This document shows positions 52,613 through 64,000 of a DNA stretch of 64,000 bases, one piece after another (within the stretch, counting starts at the first letter, position 1; every line of letters starts with the position of its first letter). The position numbers and the translations under genes were made by a program. The notes beneath the pieces are model-generated. The model searched no databases and was not told the origin of the DNA. It worked only from the letters and a program-made list of their open reading frames with translations. This stretch comes from Patagioenas fasciata (taxonomy: Eukaryota; Chordata; Aves; Columbiformes; Columbidae): positions 145,265,104 through 145,329,103 of the forward strand of contig NC_092520.1 in assembly GCF_037038585.1 (NCBI RefSeq). Reading direction: 5' to 3'.

Positions 52613-54025
52613 CTCTTCAATGTGACAGGCTTTAATCAGCGCACTTTCTCCTCGACAGATGCTCTAAAGTTTGGACCATGTTTTAAGAGACAGGCTCTTG
52701 GGTGACGAGGATACTGCCAATTCTGCCAGGGACATGAGCCAGGGGATGTTTTTTCCAAACAATTTCCATGATGCTGTTTTGGCAGCTGCTGGAAGGAAGC
52801 AGCCATTTTATGAGCTACATAAGATTATAATAGTTATTATCATTTTCCAACTTAGTTATTTAGAGAGATTTTTTGAGAGACAACAGGCACAGGTTGCTTT
52901 TAGTTGTTCAGAGACCTTTTTTATGTGGTCCCAAGTTTGTGTTTCTTGTCCTTCTAAGCCCAAACTAGGCAGACTGCCTGAATATGTGATGAATAATGGT
53001 GAGCTCAGCGTTTTGTTTCACCTCAGCTCTGAAAGTATGCGGTACAGTCACTTGAGAGCAGGCAGATCTGCCACTTTGTTCGGGCACACTATTAACACAG
53101 AAGAAACAGCTCAGTTTAGTTGCATAACACTTTTTGAACTATCTGGTGGTTGCAAATATAGTTTCCTTCTTTGCTAACAAACTGAACTATGTAATTCTGT
53201 CTGCCAGCCAGAGGTTGAAATTTGTTCCTCTTCCTTACTGTGTTTTGGTTGCAAGAATAACATGATTTTATTTGCAAAGGTCTAGGAATAGATGGGTATG
53301 ACTGGAAAAGGTTATGACCGATATTCATCTCCAGATTAAGTAGGTAATCAACGTCCTGCCCCTAATCTTCCATAATTTTAAGAATATTATTGAGTCTGTA
53401 TGGGATCTTCTGCTTATGTTTAAGCTTGTAAGAGGCCTGTGAGAGTGCAAGGAAGAAAACATAGTTGGCATATAGGGAGGCAATTCTTCAGGCACCTGGT
53501 CTGCAATCTGAAACTCCCAAGTGTTTTGTTTCTGAAAAGGACCCAGTCTGATCCCTGATTCCCACTTCTGTATGTCTTTCATGCAGGAAGGCTTTAAAAT
53601 ATTGCAATACATGGGTTCATTTAAACTCAATGGACTATACAGTTAGGTTGAGAGAATTAGGTTGAAATACGGGCATCTGCAATACAAATTCTGTTGAATA
53701 TATATAAATATTTTAGGTGGCTTTCTTTCCCCTCAAGAGTAGAATCGAGGGATTTCCTCAGTCCTACAGGAAGTACAGATCAGTGACATGGGGGAAGGAA
53801 AGCCTCAAACTCTTTTTAATTCTTTCGTCATTGTAGCTAGTGTTTGTCTTGCAAGACAAAGCCCCCAGTTTGGAAATGAGCTGACATGTATACAATTTTG
53901 TTCCTTACAGAGCTCCTTAGCAGGTAATGGAGTACAGAGCAGGTTAAGTCCTGTTGATCCAATAGCAAGACCAGAGTATTTATTTATTCAGTGGAACTAC
54001 TGGCTACAGTCAGGAAGCCTCTCAT
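52613..54025. other. 5' flank of MANSC4, no feature recognised
   Basis: No CpG island. A 168-codon open frame on the + strand (52671-53177) has no recognisable domain and no similarity I know; I treat it as chance. No mobile element seen. Confidence 0.5.
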
Positions 54026-54584
54026 CATAAGAAAGATGTTGAGGTACTCCCTGTTTTTGATGCTGATGAGCCCCAATCTTGAATCCTGTGTTCAGTCACC
54101 ATAAGAAAGACATTGAGGTGCTGGAAAGAGTTCAGAGAAGGGACACAAAGCTGTTGAGGGCCCTGGAGTACGAATCTTATGAGGAGCAGCTGAGGGAACT
54201 GGGGCTGTTTAGCCTGGAGAAAAGGAGGCTGAGGGGAGACCTTATCGCTGTCTACAACTACCTGAAAGGAGGTTGTAGCATGGAGCCGGTTGGGCTCTTC
54301 TCCCAATTAGCAAGTGATAGGGCAAGAGGAAATACCCTCAAGTTGTGCCAGGGGAGGTTTAGATTGGATATTAGGAAAAAATTCTTCACAGAAAGGGTTG
54401 TCAGGCACTGGAACAGGCTGCCCAGGGAAGTGGTGGAGTCACCATCCCTGGAGGTGTTTAAAAGGCGTTTAGACGAGGTTCTTAGGGACATGATTTGTTG
54501 CTAGAGTTAGGTTATGGTTGGAGTCGATGATCCTGAGGGTCTCTTCCAACTGAAATGGTTCTATGATTCTGTTCTATGATTCTT
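54026..54584 (+). mobile_element. CR1 LINE 3' fragment, sense, with short internal duplication
   Basis: About 560 bp of the end of CR1 ORF2, 3' UTR and tail. An open frame of 141 codons survives at 54079-54504, with [34 protein letters not shown] and [20 protein letters not shown] in consensus order. The 3' end shows GATTCTGTTCTATGATTCT octamers. A 23-base segment at 54026-54048 is repeated at 54100-54122 with three mismatches. 5' truncated and inactive, but relatively little decayed. Confidence 0.9.
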
Positions 54585-57500
54585 GGTACCTGTTTGGTAA
54601 TTTGATGCATTTCAATTTTATTTTCATCTCTGTCTGAAAATCACTACTTAAAACCTTAAATATGTTTCAATACACCTGTTAGTTTGCATTCAGTGGACTG
54701 CACAGGTATGTTTTTAGGCATTTATATACCATTGCCACAAGCACTGTTGATAGTGTATTTTTCTAAAACTTTTGTTTCAGCTTTCCAAGTATTCCAAGGC
54801 ATCACTTGATATGGGACACAAGCAGAATTTTGAGAGATATGCCTGTATTTTGGCATTATCCTCCAGCATCTTGTATGAATTTTTGACCTATTTTGTTCTG
54901 TAAGACTTGCATGTAAAAATGTTGTTTCCTGATTGCTTTCCGAACTCCTGCTCTTCCCAAAATTTCAATAGGAGAAATCTAGAAGATTCTGAATAACTTG
55001 GGGAATCATGCAGCAAGAACAGTAAACTGATACAGAAGAAGTATTGATATTGAGTAAAGCGGATTATGTCTTTAGTCCTTTTAAATAAATTTTTACATAA
55101 GCAAAAACTTAGATGTACTAGGTAGCTAGATGTAATAGGTAGCTTTAATGGTGTATGTATTTGTAATTACATAAAGATTACACTATCTCACTTCCTCTGG
55201 TTTTGTGTGTTTGATGCCCTGCAAAATGTATGTGTAGATAACAAATATGCTTAGTTCTTCCTTTTCAGAAAACAAACAAACAAAACAAACAAACAAAAAA
55301 ACCCCCACAAATAAAAAAAAAAGTACTAGTCTTTCATTTAGATGGACCTGAAATGCCATACATTTTCTTTGATTTCTGTTGGGCTTTGTCCAGACATTAA
55401 GATAAAGTGTGAGACTGGATGTGAACATGCCTGAGCATCTAAGCATCTTTCAGACCATTCAGTAAGTCTTTTTTCTGGCATCATGTTTTGAATAAAGTAA
55501 CAAATTCTCAAATACCTGTTCCTTCCATTGAGGCAGTCCCCAAACAGAGTGAGAGTACTCACTGTATATAATATTTAATTATGCATTTGCACAAGTAGGC
55601 TTGGGTAACCAGTCTTGTTGTGTACAGATCCCTGTGTTTTCAATGTAGTTTTTAAATATCTTTTTTGTGTGTTTGTTTGCCACTGTTTACCAATAGACAT
55701 GTTGCTAGTCTTAGTACCTTCATGTTTTTATTCTGTTTTGCTGTGTACTTCAACCAAGCAGCCTTTTTTCCCTTTCATTACTTGTCATTCTTTCTCCCTT
55801 CTTTGTTTCTGAATAAATTATAAGAGCAGAAAGAGATGCAGGAAAACATTTTATTTAATGAAATGTAGAGAGATTGAAACCAATAAGTAAATAAAAGGCT
55901 GCTTTAGATAATTTCCTTAAAAACTGAAAAATTCTGTTAAATTTCAGTCTTCTGCCAGCTTTTCCACAATTTCACTTTGACTTTCCTATGGGAAGTGCAT
56001 ATATATAATTTCATGCTGAAGTTTTAAATCACAAACACTTTATAAGAAGGAAATACCGGAGTCTTACCTGCAAACCAGTGAGCGGCTGTTCCATGTGCTC
56101 TGCAAGGAGGGATCAAGAGACTTTTACTGTTAGTAGGGAGTCTGTGGTCGGTATCAGACCAGCAGTCCGTGTTATTTAGTAATTCTTTTCATCAAATTTC
56201 TCAAATTTCTTCCTGGAAAAGAAAAAGGCAGTTTCTTGTTTTCTGTGAGAACATGGATGTCTTTGCAGATCTTTCAGTAAAAGAGATATAAATATACCTG
56301 TCACAAGGAAGAGAATCATCTTTTTAATGATTCTTCTTATGAACAGAAACAGTACCTGAAATTTTCCACCTGGGCCGGCAGTGATAATGGCACAATCCAA
56401 GAGCTTCCTAGCACAAAGGATTCATCACTGGGCATTAACTCTTTTTTTGCCAAATATAAAAGCAGGTACGTTTTCCATATAAAATGACAGGTATGTGTTG
56501 ATATTTGGAACTATGTTTAGCTTATATGGAATATATGGTTATAGTACTCTGAATACGTAAAAAACAGAAAGAGGATCTATAAAGTACAGGGAAGGACTAA
56601 AAATGCCACGGCTTGGGTTCTGCAGTCAGATGAGCCTGTCTAAAACTATACTGCACATTGGTTTTGTTCATGGGTCATCTGTTGTCCACACTGTCATTGA
56701 CCTGTGCCTCTCCGTTGAATGTCTCCAAGTCCCCAGTCCAGCCCTAATGGAGGAGCACAGCCGCTGGCCTGGGTCAAGCTGAAGTGTCGGCATTTGTGCT
56801 GTTTGAGCAGCTACGGGAGCCAGCGGTGTTGGTCACTATGTCACAACCAAAGCTAGTGTCTATTTTGAATGGTTTCTCCCGCATTGTCAGTGGTGGTTGA
56901 ACCAGTATGATCAGAGGGAGGCACATCGCTCATGTAAATGTAGATAAGAGGAGACAGTTGGACCTCCTGTCTGTGTCTTCCCTTTCCCAAGGAGATTAGA
57001 GGAGAGAAGAGAGGAATGCTCCCTGAGGCCCAGATGTGGCAAAGCCACACTCTTTGGTGCTGCCGTGGTGATGCAGAAGTACACAGCAAATGATCACTGC
57101 TAGCACAGACCTGGCTTATCTCAGATATGGGGAGAGACCAGTGCTAACCGTGTAAAGCAGTTCACTGCTACAGCTGAAGTGAAACATGTTCACTTAATTC
57201 ATCTGTGTTTTAATTGTCCCTGAGAGAGAAGTTGAAAGATGACAGCCACCAGCTGAGAAGAAGCAGCCTGCAGTTTCCCATGTGAGGTATGAACCTGCCT
57301 ATGTCCTCCTGTGAACATCAGTAAGCTTATTTCGTCAGACATGCAGCATAATCCCATGCAACATCAACCCTAATAATCCCTGCTGAAGTCAGTGGAGCTT
57401 TATGCCTGTGTTGTGCTCCATGTGAATAAACTGAATTGCAGGCCTGTGTTGAAATCTTCTATCTTATTTATTCTTAGATATGTATATGTGTTTTCTCTTT

Positions 57501-59899
57501 ATTACAGCAGTGTTAAGGTCAAAATTTTACGTAAGCTAAGTATTTTGATAATTCCAGGATATGTCACTGTAACTCCGCTGTAGTATAATATTTATAAAAT
57601 AATGATGTAATGAATCATGAAATAATGAAATGCAAGTACTTTGAAAAAAAAATCAAAGCAATTTTTTTTTTCCATTACTGAAATACTGTCCTGACTTTCT
57701 CCTTTAAAATTTCCTTGAAATCAAAACATTCTTGCAAAATGTCTTAAGTCCAACAAAACAGCATTTTTTGAGAGAACTGTTTTGTCAAAAACAGCTATTA
57801 GTGGTCAGATTTTGGTTTGGAGCAATATATCAAGTTTTTAATGAACCAGACTTTCTCCAAGGTTTGGGATGGCTGAGTCCAAGATTCTGGTTTCAGCTCC
57901 ATGCCAGCAACATGGTAAAAAGAGGTGAAATATTACAGTTTCTGTTCCTGGGACTTTGTGCAAACCATTTTTTAAACGCTTGTTTCAAAGGGGCTGCCAG
58001 GCTCTGAGATTCTCTCGGAGCTTGGCTTCAAACTAATTCTGGTAAAACCTCTGCATGAAAGCTGGAATCTGTGTGTTCAAACAAAGAGCAACAGAAGTCT
58101 CAGCCAGATTAGATTTATACAAATATAAATCTACTGGCATACATATAAACTTGAGCCAAGTTTTATGACAAAAAGCACAATGTTTAGCAAACACTAATGA
58201 ATGAATACTGATTTACGACAGAACTTGAAACTAGGCAAAGGGGATGGAGTTTCAATATTGTCATGAATTTTATACAGCTGGGTATGTACTGAAAGTCTTC
58301 TGTGTGGGTTACCATTCATCTTACCTAGTTATTATGTACTAAAATTCAGCTCTGCCTGTCTGCACCAGGATTTAAAAATATATGCTGCCTTAAAAGCACC
58401 CAGTTTATTCTCATCTAGACAGAGCAACACAAGAAAATTCTGGCTGAGGATGCACGATGCATTTATGCAGAACAAACATCCCTAACAGGAGGTTCAGCAG
58501 CACTCCAGCAGCCTGACCCCTGTTGAGGTTTTGTCAGGAACACTTATTTCACCTGAGAGAGTTTCAAGGAAATTCCTTACTGGATCATTGGTGTAAAAAA
58601 TAGAATAGATTGAATACCATTGTAACGATTTAAATGCTCACATGTCATGTTGTCTGGTGATGGAACTCTTCTCATGATGCACAGAGAGTGCCCAGCAGCA
58701 TACACACTATTGGAACAGCCTTTTTGCTGCCCAGAGAGAGCCCAGTAACACGCACGTTACTATTAATCACTCATTAAATTTGACTAAAGCAGGGATAAGT
58801 TAAATATTTGACAATAAATAATCAGTATTCAAAAAAATAATCCACTCCAAGTATTTTTTCAGTACTGTTACAATAGGTAATAAAGTCTAAACAAGTACTA
58901 TCAGATATAAGATTTTTTTTTTAATAGCATCTCTAACGGTGTAGGGTAAGAAACACTTTGTTTGGATGCAAATCTGAAAAAAAAAAAGAAAAGAAATTGC
59001 CTTTATTTAGCAGTTCATCCTTCACAAATGATAGACATTTCAGTTGAAATAAAATTATGCTCCAGTCAGTTCCTCTCAGAAATGCCAAGATCCTTTAGAA
59101 CACTGATATTTTTAATGCTGAAATACTGCAGGCTATTTCCTATGTTCCACAGATGCTTACTTTGTATCCTATGACAAGGAAAATACTGAACAATGTCAGC
59201 AGTTGGGGAATGATTTCCAAAAGACTAATTCCTCTTTGAGTAATTCCACTATTACTCAATACACAGTTCCCTGGCAGTACAGTACAATTCCCTGGCGTCT
59301 CAGAGGGAGGAATGTGACACTTTATATTTTATATTAGATAGCATGTATATTTTAAACATCCCCTGATTCTGTTCCAGTTCACATTTTAGACTAATAAGGC
59401 TGAAAAGAATTCAGATTTTACTTTGTTTTTTTCCCTTTATGTGGTCCTTTCCTTAGAACAATCAGGTTGATGTTACTTTCTGATTCTCATGTATTACCCA
59501 GGGTCGAATCAAGAGAAGGTTTGTCTAAAACAAAGGCAAAACCACTGCAGTCTTCCTTCAGACACTCTACTGATGCTTAAGGGTTTGGTTCTCCTCTGCT
59601 GCATATTTTTTTGTGATCTCGGGTTAGACCCACAAAGAAATTCAGGCTATCTTTCATGTATATGTAAACCAGGTTTCCTGCCAAGAAAAGCATTTGTCAT
59701 TTTGATTCCCAGTCATTGGTACTTCTGTTACCCCCCTTTGCTGTGTCTTGTGACCTTACTAGTCTGGAGATACATCCTGCTTACCACACAAAGCCATTGA
59801 GTGGTTCATGGAGGAAAAACAAGTAGCCATGGTTTTCTAAGTGAATCTAAATTGTCTTAAATATTTGAAGTCAATGTAAAGTGTAAGCAGGCATCAGTC
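54585..59899. other. Intergenic DNA, no gene recognised
   Basis: No familiar coding content. A (CAAA)n-type run lies at about 55268-55320. A strong splice-donor-like sequence on the - strand at 56068/56067 could end an untranslated first exon of MANSC4, but this is unsupported. The GC-richer part near 56750-57080 has no exon I can defend. Confidence 0.5.
55268..55320. repeat. (CAAA)n low-complexity run
   Basis: Repeated CAAA units grading into A-runs and a short CCCCC stretch. Confidence 0.85.
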
Positions 59900-60512
59900 T
59901 TAGAATCATAAAATCATAGAATAGTTTCGTTGGAAGGGCTCCTCAAAGGTCATCTAGTCCATCCCCCCTGCCATGAGCAGGGACATCTTCAACTTGATCA
60001 GGTTGCTCAGAGCCTCATCCAGACTGGCCTGGAATGTCTTCAGGGATGGGGCATCTACCACCTCTCCGGGCAACCTGGGCCAGTGTTTCACCACTCTCAT
60101 TGTAAAAAACTTCTTCCTTATGTCTTGCCTGAATCCCCCTTCCTTCAGTTTAAAACCATTGACCCTTGTCCTGTCATAACAGGCCTGCTAAAAATTCCAT
60201 CCCCATCTTTGTTATAGGCCCCTTTTTAGGGGCTCACAATAAGTTCTCCCGAGATTCTTCTCCTCTCCAGGCTGAACAACCCCAACTCTCTCAGCCTGTC
60301 CTCACAGCAGAGCTGTTCCAGCCCTCTGATCATTTTTGTGGCCTCCTCTGGCCCCTCTCCAACAGGTCCATGTCTTTCCTATGCTGAGGGCTCCAAAGCT
60401 GGATGCAGTGCTCCAGGTGGGGTCTCACCAGAATGCACACAGCACACAGAGCAGACTTGCACCAGGCCTGTGCACATCCCTTGCTAGTCAGGAAGCACGG
60501 GCCGAGTTCCAC
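59900..60512 (-). mobile_element. CR1 LINE 3' fragment, antisense
   Basis: The + strand shows the reversed CR1 end: AATCATAAAATCATAGAATA tail, AAAGGTCATCTAGTCCATCC, then the reversed end of ORF2 (CTCTCCAGGCTGAACAACCC, CCAGGTGGGGTCTCACCAGA). The right part on the - strand reads [20 protein letters not shown] before similarity fades near 60460-60512. It shares the CTGCCATGAGCAGGGACATC feature with the host copy at 5.6 kb, so the two belong to the same subfamily. Confidence 0.9.
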
Positions 60513-63500
60513 GCGAAACAGAGAGAGTGCTGCTTCTCTCTAGTTATCTCTGGCTTTGCTTTTCCCGGCTTTGTAGCAATAGCTCTTCCTGACTGTGTTA
60601 CCTTGCTTTTGCTGTGCTGTAAGTGTCAGAGGGCTATAGAAATGTATGCCCAGGCAGAGAAAGGGTTAGAAGCTTAGGTTTTCGTATCATGGTTGAATGG
60701 TCTATTACAATGTAGCTGCTGTATAAAAGAGCTTCTTCCATTTCCACGTCTTGCTAAAAGAAAATAGTGATCTCTCTTCAGCCTTGGAAATAATTCAGGC
60801 ATGAACTACAAAAAAATAGTTCAGGCATCAAGCACAGGAAAAGGTGTCTAGACTGTGAATCCAAAGCAGAAATGGCCATCTCAACTCTACAGTGGGGGCA
60901 CCCTTATTGACTCTCTCTGGTGGCTTCCCACTTCATTTGTAGGCATTTGTAGAATCCTTTTCCTTTAGATAAATTTGTCTCTCATGCACTGTAAAGAGAG
61001 ACCTGAACTATCTAAAACAGCTTGAAGATTTTGCTCCAGAAGCCAAATTCTAAAAGCTAGATATTGAAAAACTGACCATAATTACCCTTGTCTTCCTCTC
61101 TGGGTAAATGTCTTGTTCTTCAGGGTATGTTCTTTTATCACAGACTTTTTAACAACTACCATGACACAAACTTGTTTTCCTGCTGTTTCATGCTTCAGCA
61201 TGTTCCTAAAGAGTGATAGATGGTCTTCCATATTTGTCTCAAAGATCATGCAAGTCTTTCATGGCTCTTAACTACAGATTTTGACTTTGTAGCTGTAGCA
61301 CCAGAATTCCACTTTTAACTCTGAAAAATGCATTTCTTAGTCTTTTAAGATAAATCAAGATGATTGCTGGTGAAACAGCAAGATCTTTGATTCCAGTATA
61401 ATATGTATTGTTGATCTTAGCATTGAACAATATAGCTGTGGACTTGGAGACAGATGAAATTATCTCTACAAATACTGAAGAAAAAGGTAGTCCTTGCCTT
61501 AGTGCACTGGCAGTGAGGATGATATAAGCACACCATACAGACTGACTGATTAGCATAGTAAAAAAACGAAAGGAACTGCCCTGTCAGCATGCTCTGACTT
61601 AACAGAGTTGCCCTGTCCTAAGCCTAGATAAAGCACAGAGAGCTGACAATCAGCCTAGTAAAAACAATCAGTTAAGGAAACAGATTTAGGCTTTTTGCAA
61701 AAGTGGCCATTCAAGAGAGAATACTGCTGATCCTGTGTGCTTGTGGTGGCTCCTGATGAATGCGATAGAAGTCAGTGCTCTTGAAAGTTTGCTCACGGGA
61801 AGAAAATACTTATTAGTACATTACAGGACTGATCCAGCCTATTGAAAACCTCATGGACTGTGAGGAAGATGGACTTGAAATCCTTCACAGAGTGGCAGGT
61901 GCAGACACACAGGCAACAGGAAGAAATATAAGAAATATAAATAAGGAATATAAAAAATAAGGCAACAGAAGAAATATTCCATCTATCCAGGCTATAGTGT
62001 CAGCACTTTGAGGGAACAGAACTTGTCATAACTACATGGAAAAAGATCACTCACCAATTAGGAGCTAACTTACAAATACATCAAACATACGAGACTCCAA
62101 AATAGATGTCTAAAGATGGCAATCATACCAGCATGTTGGCAATCGTACTGTATTCCAACAGGGGAGCTTAACGGTCGTGACAAACATGAGCTCTCTGTTT
62201 ACCTCTGGAGTATGAATGATTACAATTGCCTGAGATGTCTGCCTGTGGGAATTACAGTACAAGAAGGAAATAAGGGTTGGACTTCTATTGAACTGGTAAG
62301 ACACTTGTGTGTGATGATCTTTTCAAGGCTGAACAAGGCAGAAAAAAAATAAAAAACAAACAAACAACACACAAAAAACCCCAAACAGCCGGTGTTCAGA
62401 CTCAAGCTTCAGCTGTTTGTAATGAAGTCAAAAAAAACCCAAATGATGCAGTGCTTCATCAAGAATAGGAGACAGGAAAGTGGAATTTTAAAATTAATTA
62501 AATATCGAGGGAGAATAAAAGAGGAAAACAAAACAAGTACACAGGGAAACTCGTTAGTAGGAAGGGGAAAACGAAAGGTGATAGCTAGGGACTGAGCTGC
62601 TGAACTGGTTGGAATCCTATATATTATTATTTCAGAACATGAAATAGGCCCTTGAAAAACAATGTTATGAAAATGTTTTGAAGTGAGGTGGAAAACAAAA
62701 ATGCACAGCCATCTAATACACATCAACAAATGCTTTTATAGAAGTCAGCAGAAAAAAACATCTGTAACTCTGAGATTGATGTTCATGTCATCTGCATGGG
62801 CTAGACTTAAGAAGCTGAAGATCAACAAAACAGTGAGAGAGGATCATTGAGTACCATTTCACAGAGGAAATGCTAAAAATTAAACAACCTTGGCCTCCTT
62901 AAGGAAAAAATACATATATATAAAGAAACAGCCTAATACCACTCCCAAGAGTTTTAATAGTTGGAAGAAGTGATCCCTTCTGAGTAGTAGAAATAGAGAC
63001 TTGTCTGAAAACTAAGCAATCCGCAATAACTGGAGATGAGTCACATTACTGCTAGAGAGAAAGATTTTCTGGAGTCTACAATACATGGAGTGAAAGAAAT
63101 ATCTTTATAAAGATAAAAATATTTTTTAAAAATCTTTATATTAAGCATCATCATTTAAGAATACACAGGATGACAGACTTCCTCATCTATTTCAGGAGTT
63201 GTTTTAAAAACAAACAAACAAACGAAACCCCCAAACCAACCAAGAACCAAAACAATGGGCAGTCATTATGTTTCAAGGAGGTAACAAGGCAAACAGCAAA
63301 ACAGTCACTTTGTCCATGCCCAAGATGCTCGATTATTAACTCGCTCTTTCCTTGTTCATGTCAAACAAATTCAGGGCCCTGGTATGTAGATCATTTTTAT
63401 GAATAACATAGATGTCCTACTCCAGGAACTTAGTTTAAATAGAAAAGATAGAGTAGCACAACAACTTACATAGTATCTTTATATGCCAAACCAGGAGCAG

Positions 63501-63600
63501 AGACACTGAGGGATTTGTGCAGCAGGAATCGGTAAGGTCATAGCAAAATTATGTATCGTTCCTAAATCCTACTGCTACACTAGATGTGCAAGATGATTCT
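60513..63600. other. Intergenic DNA, no gene recognised
   Basis: AT-rich DNA with short open frames only. A (CAAA)-like run lies at about 62341-62386 and a similar short one near 63208-63226. Nothing else identified. Confidence 0.55.
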
Positions 63601-64000
63601 TCCTGTTGGCTTTGTCAGTGAATGCCACAGTGCCAAGCATCGGGCTGACTGTAGCGCTCCCGCCTCCTCTTTGGCTACGTGCGAATAAATGTTCATATAC
63701 CCTATTTTTTTAATTTTCCTGACTGCGTGGTTCGAGAATATTCCCCCTCTGCAGGGATGCAGAGGTACATTTATGGCAGGAGGCTAGAGCTGCTGGCTGG
63801 GGCTGCCATCCCGGCCCAATTCAGGCAGCGCCAGAGAGGGCAGCGAGGGAACGGCTGCAGGTTTTGCCTGTTGCTGCAGCCCGGAGCCAGCACTTCGCCT
63901 CTCTGATCGCGCCCCCGTCACGCACATGAGCTGGAAAATCCATCCCCTCCCCGGCACAGGGGCCGGGTGGGTGGGTGCCCTGCAATGTGGTTTGGAGCTG
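63601..64000. promoter_or_regulatory. GC-rich right edge, possible start of a promoter region
   Basis: G+C and CpG rise from about 63640 to the window end, with GCGCTCCCGCC, ATCGCGCCCCCGTCACGC and a GGGTGGGTGGG run. In human the next gene beyond MANSC4 is KLHL42, transcribed away from MANSC4. The GC-rich edge may be the outer part of its promoter. No KLHL42 coding sequence is present, so this is inference from gene order and composition only. Confidence 0.3.

Overview
The window looks like nuclear DNA of a bird. It is AT-rich, sparsely coding and intron-rich. It carries at least seven CR1 LINE copies, several ending in the ATTCTATG-type octamer typical of avian CR1, together with ERVL- and ERVK-type LTRs of avian kind. 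Two vertebrate genes are recognisable by their protein sequence. MRPS35 (mitoribosomal small-subunit protein mS35) lies on the + strand and MANSC4 (MANSC-domain membrane protein) on the - strand. Their tail-to-tail order is the one I know from human 12p11, where KLHL42 follows on the far side of MANSC4. I cannot name the species.

Layout. Positions 1-13.4 kb hold no recognisable gene. This stretch contains simple repeats, a small CpG-rich patch near 5.2 kb, a CR1 inserted into another CR1 at 5.57-6.35 kb, and a complete solo ERVL-type LTR at 6971-7634 with a perfect 5-bp target duplication. A CpG-rich promoter at about 13.43-13.78 kb leads into MRPS35: eight coding exons from 13623 to 38410, all with GT-AG borders and compatible phases, 1020 nt, 339 aa, poly(A) signal at 38625. 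Its introns hold most of the mobile DNA. Intron 1 has an antisense CR1, intron 2 a solo ERVK-type LTR with a 6-bp target duplication, and intron 4 two CR1s in opposite directions. Intron 5 is mostly an old LTR fragment with tandem units. Intron 7 (14 kb) has an antisense, 5'-truncated but very well preserved CR1 at about 29.68-32.56 kb, and a worn tRNA-like SINE near 33.2 kb.

From 38.65 to 46.88 kb I see no gene. MANSC4 follows on the - strand (three coding exons, 52612 down to 47352, 1050 nt, 349 aa). It encodes a signal peptide, a cysteine-rich MANSC domain, a Ser/Thr-rich stalk, one membrane segment and a short basic tail. Beyond it are a sense CR1 (54.03-54.58 kb), an antisense CR1 (59.90-60.51 kb) and a GC-rich right edge that may lead toward the next gene.

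The two genes have unrelated jobs, mitochondrial translation and a cell-surface protein, and share only their neighbourhood. I found no new multi-gene system. The points worth a second look concern the mobile elements and a few unexplained patches.
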